Below, piece after piece: positions 1 to 8,652 of a stretch of 64,000 nucleotides of DNA. Position 1 is the stretch's first letter. The number at the start of each line of letters is the position of its first letter. Location of the stretch: positions 3,162,001-3,226,000 of the forward strand of contig NZ_OZ244708.1 in the NCBI RefSeq assembly GCF_965218915.1, given 5' to 3'. Below the pieces are notes generated by a model. The model saw nothing but the letters and a program-made list of their open reading frames with translations, had not been told where the DNA came from and searched no databases. This DNA comes from Novosphingopyxis sp965218915 (GTDB lineage: Bacteria; Pseudomonadota; Alphaproteobacteria; Sphingomonadales; Sphingomonadaceae). The position numbers and the translations under genes were made by a program.

Positions 1-112
1 GACCAGTTTCCATAGATCGTACCGCACGCATTTCTGAAACAACCCGAGTCGAAATCGAGCCGTTTTCTTTTTTCCTGTCCTTTCGCAGTGGATTTGCTCG
101 GCTTCGTTCACG

Positions 113-1507
113 TCATTCAATTGGCCGTTGATGGTCGAGCATATCCTCCTCCTGGCTACTCGCGCGCTCCTGCTGCACCTTTTCCTCGATATCGTCATCG
201 GCCGAGACATCTTCATGCTCGCTGGACAACAATGACGCCGGGGTCTTCGCCTTGGTTTGAGGGGAAGCTGACGCCGAGACACCACGCGCGATTTCCAGCG
301 GGCTGCCGCTATCGAAGCGCAGACGGTAGATTGGTTCGGGCAGGCCGAAGCCCCGCTCTTCCAACGTTATTTTGACCGCGCGGATGGCTGCGCTGCGAGC
401 CTTGAACCAGTCGGTTTCGGTCTGATCGATCCAGCCCAGGAACCGCAGCATGATGTTGCTGTCGCCAACCTCCTCGAGCCGTCCGCCCGGCGCTGGGTCG
501 TTCAGCACGAACGGCAATGCATGAAGGCGCTCGATGCCGACCTTCAAGGCTTCGCCTGGATCGTCGTCGGCATCGACGCCCAGCAGGAAATCGAAACGCC
601 GCTCGGGATTGCGCGAGTAGTTCAGGATTTCGGCCATGAAGACCGTGCTGTTGGGAATGCGCAGATGGTTGCCGTCCAGCGTCATCAATATGGTGGCGCG
701 GCTGGTGAGGCGAATCACCCTGCCCTCGCGGTCGCCGATCACCACATGATCGTTGGCGCGAAAAGGCTGGCGAATTGAAAGCATCAGCGAGCTGACATAA
801 TTGTCGACCGTGTCCTTGACCGCGAAGCCGATGGCAAGGCCGACCACACCCGCCGATCCCAGAATCGCGCCGAGTAAGGTAGTCGCGCCTAGCAGGTCGA
901 GCGCGATAACGAGACCCATCAGTATGACCAAGAGCCTGGCGGTGGTGGCCATCAAATCGCCCAAGAAGGCATTGGGAGATATGCGGCGCCACAAGGACGT
1001 GGCCCGCGCCAGCGCGCTCCCGGCCAGCCAGAACAAAATCAGGATGACCAACGCAATGGCTAGCAGCGGCAGCATCTGGACGATCTGCTGAAGCCGCTTG
1101 TTCAGCCGACCCATCACCGGGGCCAGATTTTGCGACACATCGCCATCGCGTTTCAGATTATTCTGCACCGCGACCACGCCGTCGACGCGCAGCGCGATCT
1201 GGCGGGCACGATCGATATCGCCGGGTTCGGTAACCGAACCGGACAGTGTAACCACACCCGAATCGACCGTGACCCGCGTTGGCTCCAGCCCGCCCAGCTC
1301 GCGGTAGATTCCGCGTAGCCGTTCCGCGATGACGCTGTCCGTATCCGCCGCATCGGTCGTGGAAATGGCGGCGGTGCTTTCGGCAAGGTCCCCCACCGCT
1401 TCGGCCGAGCTGTCACCGCTCCCGCCAAGACCGGGCAGGCTCTGCGACGAAAGCGGCATGCCCAGCAGTCCCACGATAAGCGCGACGGCAGTGAGGATCG
1501 ACTTCAT
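113..1507 (-). CDS. BON-domain small-conductance mechanosensitive channel (MscS family)
   Basis: 464 aa inner-membrane channel. An N-terminal signal peptide (about residues 1-24) is followed by a BON domain at about 55-118, with the V-x-G-x-V-T-L-S-G-S-V core, which would face the periplasm. Several hydrophobic segments follow at about 145-235. The MscS beta domain at about 235-330 contains GFAVKDTVDNYVSS and GDREGRVIRLTSRATIL. The C-terminal 70 residues are charged and low in complexity. Members of this family open under membrane tension and release solutes in hypo-osmotic shock; BON domains are thought to bind membranes or ligands. It runs in the same direction as the esterase at 1611 with about 100 bases between them. 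Family assignment is firm; the physiological trigger is inferred. Confidence 0.9.
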   Translation of the reverse strand: MKSILTAVALIVGLLGMPLSSQSLPGLGGSGDSSAEAVGDLAESTAAISTTDAADTDSVIAERLRGIYRELGGLEPTRVTVDSGVVTLSGSVTEPGDIDRARQIALRVDGVVAVQNNLKRDGDVSQNLAPVMGRLNKRLQQIVQMLPLLAIALVILILFWLAGSALARATSLWRRISPNAFLGDLMATTARLLVILMGLVIALDLLGATTLLGAILGSAGVVGLAIGFAVKDTVDNYVSSLMLSIRQPFRANDHVVIGDREGRVIRLTSRATILMTLDGNHLRIPNSTVFMAEILNYSRNPERRFDFLLGVDADDDPGEALKVGIERLHALPFVLNDPAPGGRLEEVGDSNIMLRFLGWIDQTETDWFKARSAAIRAVKITLEERGFGLPEPIYRLRFDSGSPLEIARGVSASASPQTKAKTPASLLSSEHEDVSADDDIEEKVQQERASSQEEDMLDHQRPIE

Positions 1508-1610
1508 GGTCTGGCGTTTCCGGTCATGGTTCAGAAGGCATGTGGCGTCACCGCCTGCACCGTCACCTCATGGCCGCCTGCAGTCTCCACGGCAATCTTG
1601 CTCCGCGCGG

Positions 1611-2270
1611 TCAAGAGCAATGGGCGAACGCCTCAACCAGGAAATCCTGGCCGAGCTTCAGACCATCAGGATCGACACTGTGCGCCAGCCCATGCGATTG
1701 AACGGTAACCGGCACGCCGAGGCGCCGCAGCTCGCCTTCTGCACTGTGGAGCGCCGCGATCGGAACCACCGGGTCGGCTGTGCCATGGACCAGTAGCACG
1801 GGAGGCTTGGGGAAGTCATTATGCGCAAGCTTTGGCGTGGCCGTCAGCATCCCTGAGTAGCCGACAATGGCGGCAACCGGTCGCGGTCGACGAAGCCCCA
1901 CATGCAGCGCCATCATCGTGCCTTGGCTAAATCCGACCAGTGCCAGATCCGCCTCAGTCAATCCGTATTGCTTCAGCTTGCGGTCGATAAGGGCGTCAAT
2001 CGCCGGCGCGGCCGAAGCAGCGCCTGCGGCAAGCGCGGATGGCGAAAAGCCTGACAGATCCCACCATTGGTAACCTGGTCCGATCATGCCGCATCGCTGC
2101 GGTGCGTGAGGCGCCAGAAACAACGCATCGGGAAGCGCGTCCTGCCAATGCGGTGCGAGCCCGATCATGTCAGTGCCGCTCGATCCAAAACCATGCAGAA
2201 GCAATATGATCTGCTTGGGCGGAGCACCGGACCGAGGCTTCAGGCTGGCGCCATTGACGATCTTGGACAA
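1611..2270 (-). CDS. Carboxylesterase/phospholipase-type alpha/beta hydrolase, copy 1
   Basis: 219 aa cytoplasmic esterase of the YpfH/carboxylesterase-phospholipase family. Visible motifs are the oxyanion segment LLLHGFGSSG near the N-terminus, the nucleophile elbow GFSQG around residue 115, an acid in HGTADPVV, and a late His in the GLAHSVD stretch. No signal peptide is seen. The start taken is TTG; homology to the paralogue at 7725-8417 continues about 11 codons further upstream (DAR..PLSK), but there a one-base difference puts the GTG used by the paralogue out of frame. The two copies share roughly three quarters of their residues. Substrate is unknown; short acyl esters are typical of the family. 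Confidence 0.85.
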   Translation of the reverse strand: MSKIVNGASLKPRSGAPPKQIILLLHGFGSSGTDMIGLAPHWQDALPDALFLAPHAPQRCGMIGPGYQWWDLSGFSPSALAAGAASAAPAIDALIDRKLKQYGLTEADLALVGFSQGTMMALHVGLRRPRPVAAIVGYSGMLTATPKLAHNDFPKPPVLLVHGTADPVVPIAALHSAEGELRRLGVPVTVQSHGLAHSVDPDGLKLGQDFLVEAFAHCS

Positions 2271-2343
2271 AGGGCTTTCTCTCGCATCGGTTAAGCGCCA
2301 CTTGTTCGTGGCCGCCGAGGACTTCTGCCGCTATCGTGGCCCA

Positions 2344-2769
2344 ATGTCATTCGCAAAGCTCGATCATTTGATCGGCAAGAAATTTTTTGTCCTGCCGATC
2401 ATCAATCTGTGCCAACTTACGCGGCAGAGCCAGTTCGCGGTCGCACGGCTGTTTTGGTTCATTGCCGCTTGCGATGGCTTCTATCATGCAAAAGCGCTGA
2501 TCGGCTCCCTCATCTGGGGCGGCATCAGCGTGATCATGATGGTGTCCGCCGGCAGGCGGGCTGACAGCCCGACCGCCAGCTTCATGTTCTTCCGCCTGCT
2601 GGCGGTGCTGATGCTGATAATCGACCTGATCAGGGGGGCTGCCCCCAAAGAGTGGGCTGGGATTGAGTTCTGGATTTTTGTCCTGCCGGCCGAATATGCG
2701 GCGAATATCCGCACGATCCCGCCAACGATCACGACCAAGTCAACGCGTCAGGTGTCAAAGGCAAATTGA
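2344..2769 (+). CDS. Hypothetical small membrane protein
   Basis: 141 aa reading frame from an ATG. Two or three hydrophobic stretches are visible: about residues 20-40 (ARLFWFIAA region), 50-65 (GSLIWGGISVIMMV) and 83-112 (FFRLLAVLMLIIDLI, then IEFWIFVLP). The hydrophobic stretches and the charged tail look coding, and the frame is better than its antisense alternative. No clear ribosome site is seen before the ATG. The frame stays open upstream into the antisense of the esterase, which I treat as chance. I do not recognise the family. Confidence 0.5.
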   Translation: MSFAKLDHLIGKKFFVLPIINLCQLTRQSQFAVARLFWFIAACDGFYHAKALIGSLIWGGISVIMMVSAGRRADSPTASFMFFRLLAVLMLIIDLIRGAAPKEWAGIEFWIFVLPAEYAANIRTIPPTITTKSTRQVSKAN

Positions 2770-2903
2770 ATTCTACCCATTCGACGCCGACGTTCTGATG
2801 AGGCGGTTGCGCCACATATTGATCTGTAGTTCGCGACCATACCCTATAAGACAGCGGCGTTTCGGCAGCGATCACCTTCGCGGCCAACAAATGCCCGCAA
2901 AGT

Positions 2904-3290
2904 TTAAGCGGCAGGCTTGCGACCCAAGCCCAAATCCTTCGCCATCTGGGAGCGACTTTCGGAATAGGCCTTGGTGATCATCGGATAATCGGCGCGCAAC
3001 TCGAACCGTTCGCGGTAGTCCTCCGGCGTCATATCATGCGATGAGGACAGGTGGCGTTTCAGCGTCTTGCCCGACCATCCGCACTCCAGGCATCTAATCT
3101 TATTACGGGTTAGCGCGTCCTTCACCGGAACCGCCGGCTCGGCGCTTGCCTCAATTTCGACTGTGCGGTCGATGCCGGACAGGCTGTTGTGAACGCTCGA
3201 GATCAAAGGAGCGAGATCATTGACCGCAACGCTGTTGTTGCTGACATGCGCTGCAACAATGTCGGCGGTGAGTTCGAGCAAGCTTGTCAT
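2904..3290 (-). CDS. MucR/Ros-type zinc-finger transcriptional regulator
   Basis: 128 aa DNA-binding protein. The C-terminal half holds a Ros/MucR C2H2 finger (CLECGWSGKTLKRH, then SSSH) followed by the conserved MTPEDYRERF.L..DYPM segment and the basic LGLGRKPAA tail. The N-terminal half (LLELTADIVAAHVSNN) matches the usual MucR oligomerisation region. I chose the ATG at 3290 because an AGGA lies about 10 bases upstream; the frame is open for 14 more codons. MucR proteins in alphaproteobacteria silence or activate AT-rich, virulence, exopolysaccharide and horizontally acquired genes. Here the gene sits next to a small cluster of accessory genes it could control, which is inference. Confidence 0.88.
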   Translation of the reverse strand: MTSLLELTADIVAAHVSNNSVAVNDLAPLISSVHNSLSGIDRTVEIEASAEPAVPVKDALTRNKIRCLECGWSGKTLKRHLSSSHDMTPEDYRERFELRADYPMITKAYSESRSQMAKDLGLGRKPAA

Positions 3291-3397
3291 TGGCTGGTTT
3301 CCTGTAAGACGAATTGCGGCGATAGCGGCCAAAGCAGAAACCTAATATGACTTTCTGTCTGATCGCCCGGTCCAAAAGGTAGATGCGGAATCCAGCC

Positions 3398-3847
3398 TTA
3401 GGAATTGATGATCGCGCATCGATGCGTTCCCCAATATCGCTGCCAGACTGCAGCCCAATGATCCCGCACCATCGCCCAGGACAGATCGCCGCCGCGGGGA
3501 GACATGCACCACGCCCCAATCCGGTCGCCACCAGCGCCGCCAGTCGAGCGACAGAGCATCGTCGGGCCCACGACCAGCACATGGCCGTAGGAGGATCGCC
3601 CGACCTGCTTTCCCACCAGATTGGCCAGCGCGTCCCTTGCCGCCACAGGATCGGCGTCAGGGCATGGATGGCCCGGCCTGCAGCTGCCATCCATCTCGCG
3701 CGCCGCAATGCCTGCCAAGCGAATGCGAGGGCCTTCCTCGCACCATATCTGCCCGTCTCCGTCCCAGACGTGCGTGGGAGTGAAGTTGAAGGCCTGTCCG
3801 TCGGGAATGATCGGAACAGCGCTCGCGAGCATCAGTGCGAGGATCAT
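3398..3847 (-). CDS. Thermonuclease-like (SNase-fold) secreted protein
   Basis: 149 aa. The N-terminal 19 residues look like a short signal peptide. The core VWDGDGQIWCEEGPRIRLAG matches the SNase pattern 'V.DGDT......IRLAGIDAPE', although the acidic PE after GI is replaced by AARE. Four cysteines in GSCRPGHPCP and later suggest disulphides. Such proteins are common on sphingomonad plasmids and islands. The start ATG overlaps the stop of the 41-residue frame upstream (ATGA), so translation is probably coupled. Nuclease activity is uncertain because catalytic residues are only partly recognisable. Confidence 0.7.
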   Translation of the reverse strand: MILALMLASAVPIIPDGQAFNFTPTHVWDGDGQIWCEEGPRIRLAGIAAREMDGSCRPGHPCPDADPVAARDALANLVGKQVGRSSYGHVLVVGPTMLCRSTGGAGGDRIGAWCMSPRGGDLSWAMVRDHWAAVWQRYWGTHRCAIINS

Positions 3848-3969
3848 AAGCTGCTAACTATGCCCCAGATCAACGCGGCAGAAAAGACAACGGCTACGAT
3901 GCCGACTGTCCATTCGACGACAGGCTGCGGCTTATCGTTTCGCTTCGTTCCCCATTCGCGCATTCTCAT
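3844..3969 (-). CDS. 41-residue membrane microprotein, translationally coupled to the SNase-like gene
   Basis: The frame begins ATG AGA ATG CGC and ends TGA at 3844-3846, sharing ATGA with the start of the next gene. A very strong purine-rich ribosome site (AAGGGGGGGA) precedes it. The peptide has a basic head (MRMREWGTKRNDKPQP) and one hydrophobic helix of about 20 residues (VGIVAVVFSAALIWGIV) near the C-terminus, as expected of a single-pass inner-membrane microprotein. Function is unknown. The overlap and the strong ribosome site are the main support that it is translated. Confidence 0.65.
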   Translation of the reverse strand: MRMREWGTKRNDKPQPVVEWTVGIVAVVFSAALIWGIVSSL

Positions 3970-3990
3970 TCCCCCCCTTGCGACACTAGC

Positions 3991-4575
3991 CTAAACGCCG
4001 CGCTCGACAATTTCCATCCGGCTGTCATCAAAGGGCTTGGCCAGCCCCGTGGCAGCCTCGTAATCGCCGGTCAGCCAGGTGTCGTGATCGGCAGCATCCA
4101 GGAGCACCGGCATCGCCTTGGGATGAACCGCTCCCACGATCCTGTTCGCTTCGGTAGTCAGGAACGCCATGCGCGGACCGTCCTCGGTCGGCCGCCATAT
4201 CCCGGCAAATGCGAACAGCGGCGTGTCGGTCCTTCCGAACCAGACCTTTTGCTTTGCGCCCTTCTCGCCTTCCCACTCGCAAAAGGCCGTGACAGGCACG
4301 AGGCACCGCCGCTCCGGCGTGTTCAGCATCGATCGCCAGAAAGGGCTTGAGAGATTACGTACATTGGTCACCGGGCGGCTGGCCTTGGCAGGCGGCGGAA
4401 CGCCCCACAGGATCGTGTCCAGGGCCAGTGCGCCATCTATCTGCCGAAGAACCGGTGCCTCGCGGTTGGGATGGATGGCATCGAAGCTGGCGAGGTTGCT
4501 TCGATCGCCTTCGAACGGCCCAAACACTTTCGCCATTTCGGCAACGGTCGAGGTCATACGGTAGAGATTGCACAT
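3991..4575 (-). CDS. SOS response-associated peptidase (SRAP/YedK/HMCES family)
   Basis: 194 aa. These proteins seal abasic sites in single-stranded DNA by forming a thiazolidine link through Cys2, protecting replication forks. All hallmarks can be seen: MCNLYRM at the N-terminus (catalytic Cys2), TNVRNLSSPFW (the 'NAR' region), CLVPVTAFCEWEG (catalytic Glu), and AVHPKAMPVLL (catalytic His). Length is a little under the usual 220-230 aa. It runs in the same direction as its neighbours, starting after the hypothetical gene at 4618-4989. Presence beside a nuclease-like gene in an accessory region is typical of mobile or stress-related clusters. Confidence 0.92.
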   Translation of the reverse strand: MCNLYRMTSTVAEMAKVFGPFEGDRSNLASFDAIHPNREAPVLRQIDGALALDTILWGVPPPAKASRPVTNVRNLSSPFWRSMLNTPERRCLVPVTAFCEWEGEKGAKQKVWFGRTDTPLFAFAGIWRPTEDGPRMAFLTTEANRIVGAVHPKAMPVLLDAADHDTWLTGDYEAATGLAKPFDDSRMEIVERGV

Positions 4576-4617
4576 CCCGCAACCATGACGCGCGCCGCTG
4601 ACACTGCCAAGGACGAT

Positions 4618-4989
4618 CTAGCCGCGGCCCTTGTCCCCGCCCCAGTTGCGCTCGTTCCGCTCATCGGTTCCCTTCCGCCCCAGCCGCTTGCGAGCATCGC
4701 GCTCAAACTCGGTGACCGCCGATTGGTCTCGCCTCATGCGCAGCTGCAGGTAGATTCCGTTTAGCGCCGCGTTGAGGCTGGTCCAGCGGTCATTCGGCCT
4801 TGCCAGTTCCAGAGCCTGCCAGAACGCATCAAACGGCCAGCGATCGCATTGCCGCCGGCCTACAAGATAGCCCAGCGCCAACCGGATGCCATAGGTTCGA
4901 CGAACCGGTTCATCGTGCGATCGGGCGGCTGCATCCTCCAGGACGTTCAGCGCAATGCGTATCAGCTGGCTGTCGGTAACGTAGCTCAC
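4618..4989 (-). CDS. Hypothetical protein, GTG start coupled to a microprotein
   Basis: About 123 aa, mostly helical and charged, ending in a basic, glycine-rich tail (RKRLGRKGTDERNERNW). The middle (RRTYGIRLALGYLVGRRQCDRWPFDAFWQALELARPNDRW) is rich in Arg and Trp and looks structured. I place the start at the GTG at 4989 because it overlaps the TGA of the 30-residue frame upstream (GTGA). A TTG seven codons earlier is possible. I do not recognise the family. It belongs to the minus-strand accessory cluster with SRAP and the SNase-like gene. Confidence 0.6.
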   Translation of the reverse strand: MSYVTDSQLIRIALNVLEDAAARSHDEPVRRTYGIRLALGYLVGRRQCDRWPFDAFWQALELARPNDRWTSLNAALNGIYLQLRMRRDQSAVTEFERDARKRLGRKGTDERNERNWGGDKGRG

Positions 4990-5078
4990 GGCTTCCTGCG
5001 CACCGCCCAAACCAGCGATGAGATAGCGGTGAGCAAAGCAGCGATGGCCAGCGTCATTGCGGCGTTGAGAACGATCAT
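4986..5078 (-). CDS. 30-residue single-helix membrane microprotein
   Basis: ATG at 5078 is preceded by a near-perfect ribosome site (AGGAGGTGG, about 5-8 bases away). The peptide is a single hydrophobic helix (MTLAIAALLTAISSLVWAV) with a basic end (RRKP). Its stop overlaps the GTG start of the next gene, repeating the arrangement seen at 3844-3969. Function is unknown; it may mainly serve translational coupling or be a membrane microprotein. Confidence 0.55.
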   Translation of the reverse strand: MIVLNAAMTLAIAALLTAISSLVWAVRRKP

Positions 5079-5455
5079 CGGTCCACCTCCTGATTCGTGA
5101 GGCGGCTATATGTTCACATTTTGTTCCCTGTAGGAAAGCGCTAATCCGATGGGTTTCGGATCGGTCGTCGAAAGAGCCGCGCTGCCAAGCGGCGAGCGCG
5201 GCTCCCGATCCACTATTCGCCAGGCGCGACGGCTGGTATGTCTGCGGTCGTTTCCACGGCCACTTCCATCGGAGCAGCAGGCGCGGCCACCGCCATCGGG
5301 GCGGGTGCAGCCGCCGCTATCGCCAGCTCCACGTCTTCGTCGACAAATCCGTTGACCGCTCCGCCCCCAATATCTTCATCGCTCCGGAAGTGCAGGTTCC
5401 GTTTTAGTCGCGGTTGGTGGCTATCGCTGGCGCGACGGGCTAGAGAAGCGGCGTC
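5079..5455. other. Intergenic stretch, no convincing gene
   Basis: Between the divergent microprotein cluster and the hydrolase at 5456. A minus-strand frame ending at 5213 is open for about 90 codons and has an Ala/Pro/Glu-rich tail, but its only Met start lies inside the hydrolase gene and no ribosome site is seen. It could be the end of a broken gene. The first 80 bases hold the promoter region of the minus-strand cluster. Confidence 0.4.
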
Positions 5456-6253
5456 ATGACAACACACACTCAGATCAAAGCGAGCACTCAAGGAAGCGGA
5501 TCAAAGCTTCTGCTGGTTCATGGGCTGGGGGGCAATGGCAGATCATGGTCGCCGATCGTGCCGCTTCTGGCCGGACAAAGGGAAGTCTTCACGATCGACT
5601 TGCCCGGCCATGGCGACACGGCAGCGCGCGCCGATAGCGGCACCTTCGCTGGCCTGGCCGACGACTTGCAGGAATATATCGAGCAAAACGGACTCACCTC
5701 CATCGATGTTGCGGGCTTCTCGCTAGGCGGGCGCTTGGTGCTGGAGATGGCGCGGCGCGGCTGCGTCGGAAATGTCGTCGCACTCAATCCGGGTGGCTTC
5801 TGGCGCGGCTGGGAGCGGACATATTTCAAATGGACGCTGACCGCTTCGCAAAAGCTCCTGCACGCGCTGAGGGGCCAACTGGGAACGCTGAGCGGGTCGC
5901 CGGTTTCGCGGACGGCCCTGCTCGCTCAGCTTTCGGCGCGGCCCTGGGCTCTCGACAAGGCCATGGTGGAAAGGGAACTTGTGGCGTTCGCCGAAACGCG
6001 AACGGTCGTCCCCTTGATCAAGGATCTGGCGAGCGGCCCGGCACAGTCCGGCCCGGCGTCACTGCAGGCCGGGCGCGTCGCCATCGCCTGGGGTGACAAG
6101 GATCGCTTGTGCCTCTTGCGCCAAGCGCCCCGTGCCCGCGCCGCATTCCCTCAGACCGCGTTCCACTGGATCGAAGGCAGTGGCCATTATTCGATTTGGG
6201 ACAGACCGCGCGACGTCGCGGACATCATACTCGAAGGGACCGGGTCTGATTAA
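5456..6253 (+). CDS. Alpha/beta hydrolase
   Basis: 265 aa cytoplasmic hydrolase. HGLGGNGRSW (oxyanion region) comes at about residue 23, the nucleophile elbow GFSLGG at about 92, an acid in WGDKD near 213, and the catalytic His in GSGHYSIW near 243. This is the complete triad of the family. The lid region between about 120 and 190 sets specificity and does not identify the substrate. The family includes esterases, C-C hydrolases and haloperoxidase-like enzymes. It stands alone, with IS5 debris directly downstream. Confidence 0.85.
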   Translation: MTTHTQIKASTQGSGSKLLLVHGLGGNGRSWSPIVPLLAGQREVFTIDLPGHGDTAARADSGTFAGLADDLQEYIEQNGLTSIDVAGFSLGGRLVLEMARRGCVGNVVALNPGGFWRGWERTYFKWTLTASQKLLHALRGQLGTLSGSPVSRTALLAQLSARPWALDKAMVERELVAFAETRTVVPLIKDLASGPAQSGPASLQAGRVAIAWGDKDRLCLLRQAPRARAAFPQTAFHWIEGSGHYSIWDRPRDVADIILEGTGSD

Positions 6254-6438
6254 GTCTGCATATGGGCCGACAGCGGACTGTCCGCTTCCAGCGCGAGAGC
6301 ACCGTACAGCGGACATTCTGTTCCAGACGCCAAAAGCGGTCGATCAGCCCGATTCCGCACGAATGGCAGCCTGATGATGGGCTAGCCGCACGCTCGAATA
6401 GCATCGGCACCCAGACGTCAGCGACGCGGACGGTCGTC

Positions 6439-6525
6439 AGATCACTCATGGCAACGCCTCCTCAGCGCTGCCTTTGAATCACATAACCACACCCATGGGA
6501 ATCCTTTTAATAGGTCCTAAGCCTA
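6439..6525. mobile_element. End fragment of an IS5-type element
   Basis: About 87 bases almost identical to the right end of the complete IS at 28328-29172. It contains the transposase start region (reverse of ATGAGTGATC), the leader, and the terminal repeat CCTAAGCC followed by TA at 6524-6525. The only clear difference in the last 20 bases is A for G in the terminal repeat. The rest of the element is missing. On the minus strand, the first codons of its transposase gene read into unrelated DNA down to about 6225. Its outer end has replaced the 3' end of the DUF6880-like gene. Confidence 0.8.
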
Positions 6526-7694
6526 GGTGTCGATAAAGCAGCGTGGCAGCCACAGGATAGTCGATCCCCAGCGTTTCCGCCGCGGGGCGCAGCACATTGT
6601 ATCGGCGGTCATTGAGTTCATCGAGACGCCCCACTACCAGTGCCGCCGCGCGAGGCAGGCTGTTCCAGCCGATCAGAAAATCAAGCGCCAGCAAGGCGTC
6701 AGGATGATTGGCTGCAAGGTTCAGGGCCTGCTGTTCCGTCTCGAAATCATCAAAATCGGGCAATTCCTTCAGTCAGACGCGGAGGACATTGGGATCGAGC
6801 CATTGCTCGAAAATATCCCGGCGCTGCGCCTGTGCATCTAGGTTTCTACCAAGCTTTTCGAATGCCTGCAGGCGTAGAGTGGCAAGTTCGCGGTCATTGT
6901 AGGCGCTGTCGGCCGGCGCGTCGAGCCACTGGAGCGCCTCCTCGGCACGGCCATGGGCGATCAATCGTTCGGCAACCCGCGCATTGAGTAAGGCATTGCT
7001 GCGCTTAGGATCAACCGTGGCAATGAAAGCGTCGACATCATCATCGAGATCGGCGAGCCTTGGTAGCAGCCAATTGACACTGTAATCATAGCGACGTCAT
7101 TGATCGCCCGACAGCGCAGCTTGGCGCTCCAGCAGCAATGTCCGCATTGCGGCGCGGCCTTCCTTTCCAAGCGCAGGCGAGGCTGCTTCAGGCAGATCAT
7201 CAAGGGTGCCGTAGCCATCTGCCTCGATGAGCGAGAGAATTTTGGCGGCTAGAATGGCCGGTTCCTGATCTCCTGACCGTGAACACAGGGCTCCAAGATC
7301 CTGTCCGCCTTGACGAAAAACATCTCCCAGCGATCCGCTGCTGTCGTCCGCCCGTTCATAAACGGGTTCGGCGACGGAGAGGAACAGCTGCATCTGCTCG
7401 ATGGCGAGAGATGACTGTTGCTCTGTCAGTGGCCCTATGATGGCCTGTCGAAGCTGATCCAGTTCGCGTGCCAATGGCGAGACGTTCTGCCAGTCGATAA
7501 AACTGCGCGAACGCTTGATAGTTTTCAGTCGCTTGCCAATCTCGTGGGCCAGCGATGAGACATCCGTTTTTGCCGCTAACGCCATCCGAATGGTTTGGGC
7601 GAACAGCGGATCACCTTTTGCCTGACCTTGCATGAGCTCGGCGATCCGATCCGAGCCGAGCGCGACCAAGCTCTCGGCCGCGAGCTTTTTTCAT
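6526..7694 (-). pseudogene. DUF6880-like gene, frameshifted, with two in-frame stops and IS-truncated
   Basis: One reading frame from about 7686 to 6526 encodes a helical protein that resembles the DUF6880 family (SLVALGSDRIAELM..., AEPVYERADDSSGSLGDVFRQ, EEALQWLDAP, LNDRRYNVLRPAAETLG). It is dead in three ways. An ATG at 7694 is followed by six A's where five would join it to the frame as MKKLAAESLVALG. TGA at 7097-7099 and TGA at 6773-6775 interrupt an otherwise continuous frame. The 3' end runs into the IS5 end at 6525. A shorter product from a TTG at 7669 (190 aa, ending at 7097) is conceivable. The family name is from memory of its motifs. Confidence 0.75.
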
Positions 7695-7724
7695 CCACAG
7701 GTTTTTTCCATCCTGCCATGGCTG

Positions 7725-8417
7725 TCATCTTGCCTGAGCAAGCGCCTCAACCAGGAAGTCGCGGCCGAGTTGGAGGCCAACGGCATCGACGTTGTGGCCC
7801 AGCCCATCTGATAGGTGAGTGGTAACCGGCACACCGAGGCGCTTCAGTTCGGTCTCTGCGCTCTGGAGCGCGGCGACGGGGACTACCGGGTCGGCGGTCC
7901 CATGGACCAGCAGCACTGGAGGCTTGACGAAGTCCTTGTGTTCAAGCTCGGTTGTTGCCGTCAGCATCCCGGAATACCCAACGATCCCGGAAACCGGTCG
8001 CGATCGGCGCAGGCCGACATGCAGCGCCATCATCGTCCCTTGGCTGAACCCGACGAGCGCCAGGTCGGCGTCAGTCAGTCCATACTGTTCCAGCTTGCGA
8101 TCGATAAACGTGGTGACTGCCGGCGCTGCCGAAGCCGTGCCCGCGGCAAGCGCGGAAGAATTGAGCTCTGATAGCGCCCACCATTGATAGCCTGCGCTCA
8201 TCGTCCCGCACCGCTGCGGCGCAGGCGGGGCCAGAAAAAGGGCATCGGGCAGCGCATCCTGCCAATGCGGAGCGAGCGCAATAAGGTCGGAGCCACTCGA
8301 TCCATAACCGTGCAAGAGAATGACGATCTGCTTGGGGGCCAATCCGGAACGGGGCTGCAGACTTGCGCCATTGACGATCTTGGACAACGGATGTTTTCTC
8401 GCATCAGGGAAGGCCAC
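7725..8417 (-). CDS. Carboxylesterase/phospholipase-type alpha/beta hydrolase, copy 2
   Basis: 230 aa paralogue of the enzyme at 1611-2270, with the same motifs: ILLHGYGSSGSD, the nucleophile elbow GFSQG, HGTADPVVP and the late His of GLGHNVD. The GTG at 8417 gives an N-terminus 11 residues longer than copy 1. The divergence (about a quarter of residues, spread evenly) shows an old duplication or independent acquisition, not a recent copy. Function is as for copy 1. Confidence 0.85.
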   Translation of the reverse strand: MAFPDARKHPLSKIVNGASLQPRSGLAPKQIVILLHGYGSSGSDLIALAPHWQDALPDALFLAPPAPQRCGTMSAGYQWWALSELNSSALAAGTASAAPAVTTFIDRKLEQYGLTDADLALVGFSQGTMMALHVGLRRSRPVSGIVGYSGMLTATTELEHKDFVKPPVLLVHGTADPVVPVAALQSAETELKRLGVPVTTHLSDGLGHNVDAVGLQLGRDFLVEALAQAR

Positions 8418-8652
8418 ATGCCCGTGGCGGTCGGAACTTCCTCAGGTTAGGGGTAGCTACACTCATTAGAGAGAATGCTGTGGACAACGGAGATTCATGA
8501 AGGAAGATTGGCTAATGTTGAGCCGACAGCTTCCGGTCGGCTTCGGTGACCGCAGCCGCGGAAAAAGTCAATGTGCTGGCTCAACGGGATTACCGCTAAT
8601 TTAAGGTCGTGCACCGCTGGCGGTACGGCAAATAATGCTTCATCTCAGTACC

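Noticed and set aside
5213..5491. Minus-strand Ala/Pro-rich frame
   Set aside because: No start codon outside the hydrolase gene and no ribosome site; may be a broken end but cannot be supported.
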